Source: Actinomycetes bacterium (GTDB lineage: Bacteria > Actinomycetota > Actinomycetes > Nanopelagicales > Nanopelagicaceae). Taken from it: a stretch of DNA of 41,068 nt. The translations under genes were made by a program, and so were the position numbers. Where the stretch lies: the NCBI GenBank assembly GCA_025363635.1, contig JANYDL010000036.1, positions 1 to 41,068 on the forward strand, in the 5' to 3' direction. Below are positions 7,368-14,333 of this stretch, in pieces. Each line of letters starts with the position of its first letter. The first letter of the stretch is position 1. Below the pieces are notes generated by a model, which did not search any database, was not told the origin of the DNA, and saw only the letters and a list, made by a program, of their open reading frames with translations.

Positions 7368-8762
7368 CTAATTCTCTCCACGTTGTTGAGTCCAGTCCAC
7401 CGCTCCTGGGCTTTGAACCATATCCACAAAACGCGCAAAGTGAAGTTGGGCCGCAACGGTTATTGTCTTAGTAGGTCCATTTCGGTGTTTGGCAATGATT
7501 AAATCTGCTTCTCCAGATCGGTTCTGGCTGTCGTAAAGATCATCCCTGTGAAGCAAAATAACTACGTCAGCATCTTGTTCGATAGAACCAGATTCACGAA
7601 GATCGGAAAGCATCGGCTTCTTGTCCGAACGTTGTTCAGGAGATCTATTAAGTTGGGAAATTGCAACGACCGGAACATTGAGTTCTTTCGCCAAAAGTTT
7701 TAATTGACGAGAGAATTCAGATACCTCTTGTTGACGATTTTCAACTTTCTTTCCACTCGTCATCAATTGTAAATAATCAATAATTATTAACTTTAAGTCG
7801 TGACGTTGTTTAAGTCGGCGCGCTTTCGCCCTAATCTCCATGAGCGAAAGATTGGGTGAATCATCAATGAAGAGTGGCGCAGCTGAGATCTCCCCCATGC
7901 GACGAGCCATCCGAGCCCATTCATCGTCACTGAGCTGACCCGTACGAATATTGTGAAGCCCAACTCGCGATTCAGCAGAGAGCATGCGCATCGTTATTTC
8001 AGAGCGACTCATTTCAAGAGAAAAAATCACAGATGTGTGGCCATCAGCAATAGAAGCGCTGCGAGCAATATCTAAACCGAGAGTTGATTTACCAACCGCA
8101 GGGCGAGCAGCCAAAATAATCATATTTCCGGGGTGAAGACCATTGGTAAGCTTGTCTAACTCCGTGAAACCAGTCTTAACTCCTTCAGCGCCAACACCTT
8201 TTGAAATCGCTTCAATTTCATCAAGAGCCTCTGGCAACAAAGTGCTGAGTTGAACATAATCTTCATTAGAGCGGCGTTCGGTGACAGCATAAACTTCTGC
8301 CTGCGCTTGATCTACCGATTCATCTACATCACCTTCACCGCTATATCCCAATTGAACAATCTTGGTTCCAGCTTCAATGAGGCGACGCATGATTGAGCGC
8401 TCTCGGACAATCTTGGCGTAGTAACCCGCATTTGCGGCGGTTGGGACAGAAGAAATCAAAGTATGTAAATAAGGTGCGCCGCCCGCTCTCGCGATCTCAC
8501 CTCTCCTTGTGAGTTCTGCAGAAACTGTCACGGCGTCAGCCGGCTCTCCGCGCGAATACAAATCAAGAATTGCATCATAAATAACTTCATGCGCAGGGCG
8601 ATAGAAATCTCGCTCTCGAAGAATTTCCACAACATCAGCGATTGCATCCTTACTTAAAAGCATGCCACCGAGAACGCTTTGCTCAGCAATCAAATCCTGT
8701 GGGGGGGTGCGTTCAAATTCCGCTTCAGGCCCTCTTGCTCGGGGAAGTTCTGCGATGCTCAC
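7368..8762 (-). CDS. dnaB: Replicative DNA helicase DnaB
   Basis: Hexameric 5'-3' helicase that unwinds the fork and recruits primase. 464 residues from the chosen GTG, the usual length. The N-terminal DnaB domain (about 20-120) starts PPQDLIAEQSVLGGMLLSKD. The RecA-type C-terminal domain has Walker A (AARPAVGKST), Walker B (LIIIDYLQLM), and motifs KELNVPVVAISQLNR and RESGSIEQDADVV. No intein interrupts the ATPase domain. The frame is open for 67 more codons upstream, but those are low-complexity and unlike DnaB. GGGAGG lies 9 nt before the GTG at 8762, which I prefer to the GTG two codons earlier. In many Actinobacteria dnaB follows rplI directly; here two metabolic genes intervene. Confidence 0.95.
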   Translation of the reverse strand: MSIAELPRARGPEAEFERTPPQDLIAEQSVLGGMLLSKDAIADVVEILRERDFYRPAHEVIYDAILDLYSRGEPADAVTVSAELTRRGEIARAGGAPYLHTLISSVPTAANAGYYAKIVRERSIMRRLIEAGTKIVQLGYSGEGDVDESVDQAQAEVYAVTERRSNEDYVQLSTLLPEALDEIEAISKGVGAEGVKTGFTELDKLTNGLHPGNMIILAARPAVGKSTLGLDIARSASIADGHTSVIFSLEMSRSEITMRMLSAESRVGLHNIRTGQLSDDEWARMARRMGEISAAPLFIDDSPNLSLMEIRAKARRLKQRHDLKLIIIDYLQLMTSGKKVENRQQEVSEFSRQLKLLAKELNVPVVAISQLNRSPEQRSDKKPMLSDLRESGSIEQDADVVILLHRDDLYDSQNRSGEADLIIAKHRNGPTKTITVAAQLHFARFVDMVQSPGAVDWTQQRGEN

Positions 8763-9054
8763 GCTCACCAGCCTCCCAAGAAGCACTGACAAGTGGAGTC
8801 TGTGCGTGGCGCAACGGTATGGGTTGAGGTGAGCGAAGGGAAAAGTTCGATATTTCCCCTGTGGGTATAGTTGGGGATAACGGGGGTATAGAGGCCATTT
8901 CTCTGTGTAAATACTGTTTATGAGGTGTGGGTAACTTCCTCCAACTTTCCTCTGTGGCGACAAGAGGGCAGGTCATCACGGGGTTATAACTAGCGATAGA
9001 TGTGGAGGAAGTTTTTTTCTTTCATCTCACATACTGGTCATCCAGAAAATAAAG
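8763..9054 (-). promoter_or_regulatory. dnaB upstream region with DnaA-box-like sites
   Basis: 292 bp with no credible gene. Three sequences close to the DnaA box TTATCCACA occur within 75 bp: TGTGGGTAA at 8926-8934 (one mismatch on the complement), TGGGGATAA at 8872-8880 (one mismatch), and TGTGGGTAT at 8860-8868 (two mismatches). All are in the same orientation and upstream of dnaB. A short CTGG/CCAG hairpin near 9034-9045 lies just past the flavoenzyme stop but has no T-run. The dnaB promoter should lie here; I could not fix its -10. Confidence 0.4.
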
Positions 9055-11502
9055 TTAAGCCTTTATTCGCGCATTCGTCGGATCGAAAATTGGTTCGCTG
9101 GAAACTACACCTGTGATCCACTGACCGAAAAATTCCACGTCAACTTCCGTACCAACCTGCGCATCTTCTACGGGTATAAATGCGTACGCAATTGCTTTAT
9201 TGATTGAGAAGCCCTGCCCTCCACTCTTTACACGGCCGATGATCTTTCCATCTCGCGATATTGGTTCGTTACCTAGCGGGACCCATCGAATGTCATCGAA
9301 AAGAATGGGTACAAGTGATCGACTATGTTTCGTTTTAGCAATGAGATATGCGTCGCGGCCAAAAAAGGATTCCTTCTTCATCGAGACAGCAAAATCTAGC
9401 CCTGCTTCGTATGGATTTGTTTCGGTAGAGATCTCAACTCCCCATGCTCTGTACCCTTTCTCAAGGCGAAGTGATTCAATGGCTCGATACCCACATACCT
9501 CCAATCCAAATTCTTTTCCTGCTTGAATAATCTCCAACCACAACTCCTCGCCACTTTCTACCGGAACATAGAGTTCCCATCCAAGTTCTCCAACATACGT
9601 GATTCGAGTGGCGCGAATTGGAACTCCGCTCAAGACAATTTCACGAGAATGCATAAACGGAAAGGATTTTTGACTCATGTCGTATTGAGTCAATTGTTGC
9701 AAAATTTCACGGGAGCGCGGTCCCCAAATGCCAAAACACGCAAGTGAGGAAGAGATGTCCACGATTGTCACCTCAAATTCCTTTTCACGAGCTATCTTTT
9801 CTAGCCAATTCATATCATGCACGGCAAATGCAGTGCCCGTAACAATCAAGAATTCCGATTCTCCGATTTGTGTAACTGTGTAATCTGATTCAATTCCCGC
9901 ACGAGAATTTAAGGCTTGTGTATATACAGTACGACCGACTCCACGAACCACATCGTTAGCACATACATAATTGAGGAATTCAGCGCTCTCTCTCCCACGA
10001 ATCTGAATCTTAGAAAAGCTAGATTCATCGAAAAGTCCCGCGCGCTCCCTCGTTGCTAGATGCTCGGCTCTCACCGCACTTGACCAATGTTTTGCTGCCC
10101 AACCATGGGGAGGCAGAATTGAACCATCTTCATGTGACTTGTAGTAATTGACCCGCTCCCAGCTAGCCTTCTCACCAAAAATCGCTCCCGCGCTCTCGTG
10201 CCAGTCGAAGATAGGTGATTTTCTACGTGGGCGTGCACTTTGGCGCTCTTCACCTGGATAGTGAATGTCGTAATACGCCTCATAATTCTCGGTAACTCTT
10301 TCTAAAGTGAAACGTGGAGACTCATATGAATTTCCGAACCGTCGGATATCCATGTGCCATAAATCCATAGTTGGTTCACCTGCTACAACCCATTCAGCAA
10401 CTACCTTGCCGATTCCTCCCGCACCCGCTATTCCATGTGCACAGAATCCTGCAGCAACATAAAAACCTCCTACAGAAGTTTCTCCTAAACAGAACTCGTT
10501 GTCCGGCGTAAATCCTTCTGGGCCATTTATGAAATTTTTAATTCCAACCTCGCCCATCTTCGGTACCCTCTTCTGTGAATTTACAGCTATTTCTTCGAAA
10601 CGATCCCACTCTTCCGGAAGTAACTTTCCGTTGAAATCGGATGGAATTGAATCTACATGGTCGTAATCTGCGGTCCAGGCTCGCGATTGACGCTCATATC
10701 CACCCATGAGTAACCCGCCAACCTCTTGGCGGAAGTAGATTAGGAGATCAGGGTCGCGCAGTGAGGGAAGTAAATTCTCTCCCACAGACAAAAAGTTCTC
10801 GGTGATGAGGTATTGGTGGCTCATAGGAATAATCGGAATTCTCACATCGACGAGGCGACCAATCTCTGGAGCAAACATGCCACCGCAGTTGATGACAACC
10901 TCGCACTCAATTAAGCCCTTGTCGGTCTGCACATGGGTAACACGTCCTTTAGCAGTAGTGATACCAAGCACACGTGTGTGAGTAAAAATATCTACTCCGC
11001 CACGTCGCGCGCCCGCCGCCAGCGCTTGCGCCAATTGCGAAGGATCGACCTGTCCATCAGATGCCATATAGCAAGCACCAACCACACCGTCCAAATCCAT
11101 GAGTGGAAACAACTCTTGAGCTTGTCGCGGTGAAATTTCCTGGAGGTCCAGGCCAAAAGTTTTTGCCCAACCAATCTGTCGGCGTATCTCTTCCATGCGT
11201 TCTGGCGTGGAAGCCAACTTGATGCTCCCACATTCCTTCCAACTTGGAGGAGTATCACTTTTCTCAAGTTTTCGATACAGATCAACCGAGTGCATGTTCA
11301 TTTTGGTGAGCGTTGGATCTGCACGGAGTTGACCAACTAAACCGGCAGAGTGAAATGTCGAACCGCTCGTTAAATCGCTTCGGTCGAGCAAAATCACATC
11401 TTTTTCGCCTAATTCAGCGAGGTGGTATGCAACCGAAGTTCCTCCGACTCCGCCACCAATCACGATGATTTTTGCGCGCTCTGGAAGTGATGACGTAGAC
11501 AT
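9055..11502 (-). CDS. Dimethylglycine/sarcosine dehydrogenase-like flavoprotein with GcvT domain
   Basis: Two-module enzyme expected to oxidatively demethylate an N-methylated amine (dimethylglycine, sarcosine or similar) and transfer the methyl carbon to tetrahydrofolate. 815 residues, normal for the DMGDH/SARDH family. The N-terminal DAO/FAD domain (about 10-375) starts with the dinucleotide fold IIVIGGGVGGTSVAYHL. GSTFHSAG contains His51, the position that carries covalent FAD in this family. FAO_M linker follows (about 375-430), then GcvT aminomethyltransferase (about 435-720, with SLRLEKGYRAWGVEIS) and GcvT C-terminal (about 725-810). Exact substrate is not determinable from sequence. 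The start has no Shine-Dalgarno; TACATT ends 6 nt upstream, consistent with a leaderless mRNA. It is divergent from a choline-kinase-like gene, which suggests choline/betaine-derived methylamine use. Confidence 0.85.
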   Translation of the reverse strand: MSTSSLPERAKIIVIGGGVGGTSVAYHLAELGEKDVILLDRSDLTSGSTFHSAGLVGQLRADPTLTKMNMHSVDLYRKLEKSDTPPSWKECGSIKLASTPERMEEIRRQIGWAKTFGLDLQEISPRQAQELFPLMDLDGVVGACYMASDGQVDPSQLAQALAAGARRGGVDIFTHTRVLGITTAKGRVTHVQTDKGLIECEVVINCGGMFAPEIGRLVDVRIPIIPMSHQYLITENFLSVGENLLPSLRDPDLLIYFRQEVGGLLMGGYERQSRAWTADYDHVDSIPSDFNGKLLPEEWDRFEEIAVNSQKRVPKMGEVGIKNFINGPEGFTPDNEFCLGETSVGGFYVAAGFCAHGIAGAGGIGKVVAEWVVAGEPTMDLWHMDIRRFGNSYESPRFTLERVTENYEAYYDIHYPGEERQSARPRRKSPIFDWHESAGAIFGEKASWERVNYYKSHEDGSILPPHGWAAKHWSSAVRAEHLATRERAGLFDESSFSKIQIRGRESAEFLNYVCANDVVRGVGRTVYTQALNSRAGIESDYTVTQIGESEFLIVTGTAFAVHDMNWLEKIAREKEFEVTIVDISSSLACFGIWGPRSREILQQLTQYDMSQKSFPFMHSREIVLSGVPIRATRITYVGELGWELYVPVESGEELWLEIIQAGKEFGLEVCGYRAIESLRLEKGYRAWGVEISTETNPYEAGLDFAVSMKKESFFGRDAYLIAKTKHSRSLVPILFDDIRWVPLGNEPISRDGKIIGRVKSGGQGFSINKAIAYAFIPVEDAQVGTEVDVEFFGQWITGVVSSEPIFDPTNARIKA

Positions 11503-11508
11503 AGAGGA

Positions 11509-11514
11509 AATGTA
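11509..11514 (-). promoter_or_regulatory. -10 element (TACATT) for leaderless flavoprotein gene
   Basis: On the minus strand TACATT is followed by 6 nt and then the ATG at 11502. It overlaps by 2 bp the plus-strand -10 of the divergent kinase gene, so the two promoters probably cannot be open at the same time. Confidence 0.45.
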
Positions 11515-11518
11515 TCCT
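11513..11518 (+). promoter_or_regulatory. -10 element (TATCCT) for leaderless choline-kinase-like gene
   Basis: TATCCT is followed by 6 nt and then an in-frame GTG at 11525. A weak -35 (ATGACG, 4 of 6 to TTGACA) lies 17 nt upstream. This placement decides the kinase start at 11525, downstream of in-frame ATGs at 11465 and 11510. Confidence 0.45.
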
Positions 11519-11524
11519 GAACTG

Positions 11525-12433
11525 GTGGAAGAATCTCTAGAGACAATGTATGGATTTCTTCTTGATCAAGTAGAGGTACTGCGAGATCGCACTATTCTTC
11601 GTGAACTCTCAGGTGGGCTAACCAATCGCAATCTGCTTATAGAAAATGACCGCGGAAAGTTCGTAGCCCGGATCTCTAGCAACAGTTCATCCCTCCTAAT
11701 GATCGATCGTGAGGCTGAATATCAAAATTCGCTTTTGGCGGCTAAGGCGGGCATCGCTGCACCTGTTATCGATTATCTTCCTGGAAAAGGGCTGCTTGCG
11801 ATTGGCTACCTTGAGGGCCGAACTTTCTCAGCCTCCGACGTGGAAAGTAACCTCTCGCGGATTGCGATGAGTTGTCGGCAACTTCATGGAGCGGACACGT
11901 TCGTTCGGGATTTCAACATGTTCGATATTCAAAAGAATTACTTGACGATAGTTGAAGATCGTGGCTTTCGATTACCAAGTAATTACTATGATTTCGCCGA
12001 CGCACTTACTCTCACTAGAAAAGCGTTAGCGGTCCTGGATGAAGGCACGGTACCTTGCAATAATGACTTACTTCCTGGCAATTTTATAGATAATGGTTCT
12101 ACCATTTACATTATTGATTATGAGTATTCAGGAAATAACGATCCGTGCTTTGAGCTCGGCAATATCTGGGCTGAATCCTTTTTAGATCTTGATTGCCTTG
12201 AGGAATTGGTCACTGCCTACTATGGGGCCTATCGCCCCGAAAAAATAGCGCGTGCATGGTTGTTGGCACTCGTTGGCAAATATGGTTGGACTCTCTGGGC
12301 CTCCATCCAAGACTCAGTTTCACATTTGGATTTTGATTTTTGGTCATGGGGAATGGCTAAATACGATCTAGCGCAATCAGAATTCACCAGCTCTTACTTT
12401 ACGAAGGCTTTGCAAATAGCAACAGAAAAATAA
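11525..12433 (+). CDS. Choline/ethanolamine kinase-like phosphotransferase
   Basis: Aminoglycoside-phosphotransferase-fold kinase of the choline/ethanolamine kinase (LicA-like) group, which would transfer the gamma-phosphate of ATP to choline or another small alcohol. 302 residues from the GTG. The N-lobe has the LSGGLTNRNLL nucleotide-binding loop. A Brenner-type catalytic loop reads CNNDLLPGNFI (Asp as base, Asn for metal). The metal-binding Asp lies in IIDYEYSGNNDPCFELGN, a close match to the choline-kinase motif. The usual His of the catalytic loop is Cys-Asn here. It is divergent from the dimethylglycine dehydrogenase-like gene with 22 bp between predicted transcription starts. It ends against the rplI operon terminator. 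Alternative starts are ATG at 11510 and 11546. Confidence 0.78.
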   Translation: MEESLETMYGFLLDQVEVLRDRTILRELSGGLTNRNLLIENDRGKFVARISSNSSSLLMIDREAEYQNSLLAAKAGIAAPVIDYLPGKGLLAIGYLEGRTFSASDVESNLSRIAMSCRQLHGADTFVRDFNMFDIQKNYLTIVEDRGFRLPSNYYDFADALTLTRKALAVLDEGTVPCNNDLLPGNFIDNGSTIYIIDYEYSGNNDPCFELGNIWAESFLDLDCLEELVTAYYGAYRPEKIARAWLLALVGKYGWTLWASIQDSVSHLDFDFWSWGMAKYDLAQSEFTSSYFTKALQIATEK

Positions 12434-12462
12434 AACGGGCCCGCTGTAATCAGCGAACCCGT
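12422..12462 (-). terminator. Intrinsic terminator of the rpsF-ssb-rpsR-rplI operon
   Basis: Hairpin 12435-12462 with outer arms ACGGG/CCCGT, a 2-nt internal loop, inner arms CGCT/AGCG and a 6-nt loop. On the minus strand it is followed by TTTTATTTTT. It lies 18 nt past the rplI stop. It overlaps the end of the convergent kinase gene; on the plus strand there is no good T-run, so it acts mainly on the ribosomal operon. Confidence 0.8.
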
Positions 12463-12480
12463 CCTAAAGTGTTTATGAGA

Positions 12481-12927
12481 TTAAGCAGCGACGACCGTGA
12501 CTGTTGCATTGGCGACAACTTGGTGTGCTAGGGAAATCTTCACTGAATGAGTTCCGGTCTTCTTAATGTGGCCCGCAAGTTTGAGATTGTGACGGTCAAT
12601 ATCTAGGCCAGTGGCAGCCTTAATCGCTGCTGCTACATCTTTCTCCGTTACTGATCCAAAGAGGCGTCCAGAAGAACCAACTTTCACAGTAACGGTAATT
12701 GTTGCAGCTTCTAGGCTGTCTTTAATCTCTTTAGCGTGATCAATATCCCGAACTTCACGCGAGGCTCGAGCTCGACGAATTCCCTCGATCTGCTTTTCTC
12801 CTCCGAGTGACCATGCGATTGCATTTCCACGAGGCAGAAGGAAGTTACGAGCGAATCCATCTTTTACACTGACCACGTCACCTGCACGGCCCAGGCCGCT
12901 GACTTCACGAGTAAGGATTAGTTTCAT
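12481..12927 (-). CDS. rplI: 50S ribosomal protein L9
   Basis: Large-subunit protein binding 23S rRNA near the L1 stalk. 148 residues, standard length. The N-terminal domain MKLILTREVSGLGRAGDVVSVKDGFARNFLLPRG contains the L9 signature. A long connecting helix (about 40-75) follows, then the C-terminal domain with GSSGRLFGSVTEKDVAAAI. GGGAG precedes the ATG by about 8 nt. Last gene of the rpsF-ssb-rpsR-rplI operon, with a clear intrinsic terminator just after it. Confidence 0.97.
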   Translation of the reverse strand: MKLILTREVSGLGRAGDVVSVKDGFARNFLLPRGNAIAWSLGGEKQIEGIRRARASREVRDIDHAKEIKDSLEAATITVTVKVGSSGRLFGSVTEKDVAAAIKAATGLDIDRHNLKLAGHIKKTGTHSVKISLAHQVVANATVTVVAA

Positions 12928-12939
12928 GTGAGCCGCTCC

Positions 12940-13227
12940 CTATCGTGCAGTTGATGTGTAGGGCAGGAGTGCGACTTCACGGCTGTTCTTGACCGCTGTT
13001 GCAATCGAGCGTTGATGTTGTGTGCAGGCGCCAGTAACACGACGTGCGCGGATCTTGCCGCGGTCAGAGATGTACTTACGCAGTGTTGCTATATCTTTGT
13101 AATCGATATAACTCACTTTGTCGCGGCAGAAGCTGCATGGCTTTTTCTTAAACTTCTTGTTAAGCGCAGCAGCTTTTGCTGACTTATTCTTTGGCTCTTT
13201 GAGCGCTCTGTTATTACGTGCTCCCAT
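12940..13227 (-). CDS. rpsR: 30S ribosomal protein S18
   Basis: Small-subunit protein that pairs with S6 on the 16S rRNA platform. 95 residues, with the core [27 protein letters not shown] split across the S18 signature and the ending [20 protein letters not shown]. The CSFC pair and the later Cys in GACTQ look like the zinc-binding (C+) form common in Actinobacteria. AAAGGAG precedes the ATG by about 8 nt. It sits 12 bp before rplI and 66 bp after ssb. Confidence 0.97.
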   Translation of the reverse strand: MGARNNRALKEPKNKSAKAAALNKKFKKKPCSFCRDKVSYIDYKDIATLRKYISDRGKIRARRVTGACTQHQRSIATAVKNSREVALLPYTSTAR

Positions 13228-13293
13228 TGTGGTGCTCCTTTACGGGTGCCCTGCGCCTCGAAATAAATTGCAGGAATGGATTGGTTGGTGGAT

Positions 13294-13812
13294 TTAAAAG
13301 GGTGGCTCGTCATTGGTGGTGGTTGCCCATCCACCTCCGGTGGAACTGCCAGATGCAGAAGTGGATGCCGCCCATGGATCATCGCTGAAGTTATCGGTTG
13401 GGGCTGAAAATCCGCCACTTCCACCACTATTTCCGCCAGCTTGACGAGTGGTCCGTGTGACCTTCGCGGTTGCATATCGCAGTGATGGACCAACTTCATC
13501 AACTTCAACTTCAAATACAGTGCGCTTTTCGCCTTCTTTAGTTTCATAGGAGCGTTGCTTCAAACGACCCGAAAGTATAACTCTCGTTCCTTTCGAAAGC
13601 GTTTCAGCCACATTCTCCGCAGCTTCGCGCCAGAGTGAACAACGTAAGAAAAGAGTGTCTCCGTCTTTCCATTCATTCGTCTTCTTATCGAAGTTTCGAG
13701 GAGTGGAAGCAACTGTGAAATTTGCAACGGCGTAGCCAGATGGTGTGAAACGAAGCTCTGGATCATCGACAAGATTGCCGATCATCGTGATATTTGTATC
13801 TCCTGCTGCCAT
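13294..13812 (-). CDS. ssb: Single-stranded DNA-binding protein
   Basis: Homotetrameric OB-fold protein protecting ssDNA and recruiting replication and repair proteins. 172 residues. The OB domain (about 1-115) starts [23 protein letters not shown] and includes [22 protein letters not shown] flexible Gly/Ser-rich linker (about 120-165) follows, and then a short acidic-hydrophobic tail NDEPPF that stands in for the usual DDDIPF partner-binding tip. Placement between rpsF and rpsR is the common bacterial arrangement. A purine-rich AGAAGAG serves as weak Shine-Dalgarno. Confidence 0.96.
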   Translation of the reverse strand: MAAGDTNITMIGNLVDDPELRFTPSGYAVANFTVASTPRNFDKKTNEWKDGDTLFLRCSLWREAAENVAETLSKGTRVILSGRLKQRSYETKEGEKRTVFEVEVDEVGPSLRYATAKVTRTTRQAGGNSGGSGGFSAPTDNFSDDPWAASTSASGSSTGGGWATTTNDEPPF

Positions 13813-13883
13813 TTATTTTCTCTTCTCTAGTTTTCCGTGATGTCTGCCTCTGATGCGCAAATTATTAACCGAATATGGAAAGA

Positions 13884-14168
13884 CTATTCTGGTCGTATAA
13901 GTTTTGTGCGTAACACTGCTTCGTTCAAATTGAGTTGGCGGTCCAACTCTTTGATCGCTGCAGGTTCACAGTGCATATCGACAACGGCGTAGATGCCTTC
14001 TGATTTCTTTTGGATTTCGAAAGACATGCGACGCTTGCCCCACACATCAAGTTTGTCGACTCGACCGCCGCTATCTTTGATGATCTTGAGATAAGTCTCA
14101 AGGCTTGGAGTGACTGTGCGTTCTTCTAGTTCTGGATCAAGAATGACCATTAATTCATAGTGACGCAT
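13884..14168 (-). CDS. rpsF: 30S ribosomal protein S6
   Basis: Small-subunit protein that heterodimerises with S18. 94 residues, starting [19 protein letters not shown], with GRRxF-like core [23 protein letters not shown] and the ending [15 protein letters not shown]. First gene of the rpsF-ssb-rpsR-rplI operon. Its strong Shine-Dalgarno (AGGAGG, 12 nt upstream) is complementary to an upstream CCTCCT, suggesting translational control by the leader described separately. Confidence 0.97.
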   Translation of the reverse strand: MRHYELMVILDPELEERTVTPSLETYLKIIKDSGGRVDKLDVWGKRRMSFEIQKKSEGIYAVVDMHCEPAAIKELDRQLNLNEAVLRTKLIRPE

Positions 14169-14173
14169 GCGTT

Positions 14174-14227
14174 AACCCGACCTCCTCTGGACTAAAGCGG
14201 CCACGGTATTTCCGTGACAGGAGGGTT
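14174..14227 (-). promoter_or_regulatory. Candidate S6:S18 autoregulatory leader
   Basis: Structured 5' untranslated region directly before rpsF. A central 7-bp hairpin (14200-14206/14212-14218, arms on the minus strand GTCACGG and CCGTGGC, with one G-T pair) is flanked by outer arms: TAACCC near 14225-14229 with GGGTTA near 14173-14178, and CCTCCT (14219-14224) with the Shine-Dalgarno AGGAGG (14181-14186). Closing the outer helix would hide the ribosome-binding site. An S6:S18-binding leader in front of rpsF is known in many bacteria; whether the exact protein-binding CCG bulge is present here was not established. Confidence 0.45.
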
Positions 14228-14333
14228 AGTGCTCCCCGCGGCGTGGCTATCTGAGATCAGAGAGCCGTGTCGATGGGGGCTTAAGGGTAACGGGTAGAGG
14301 TGCATAAGCGAAAATCTGACCTGGAGAGCTGTT

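Noticed and set aside
7420-7428. DnaA-box-like ATATCCACA inside dnaB
   Set aside because: Single one-mismatch hit in coding sequence with no neighbours; expected by chance.
8768-8979. Upstream extensions of the dnaB frame and an overlapping 84-codon minus frame
   Set aside because: Low-complexity, unlike the DnaB family, and the GGGAGG ribosome-binding site points to GTG 8762.
10071-11285. Several long alternative frames inside the flavoprotein gene
   Set aside because: Antisense or frame-shifted shadows of a clearly conserved 815-residue protein.
14245-14266. Hairpin GGCTATCTGA/TCAGAGAGCC as terminator between PBP and rpsF
   Set aside because: One mismatch, very short loop and no T-run on either strand.
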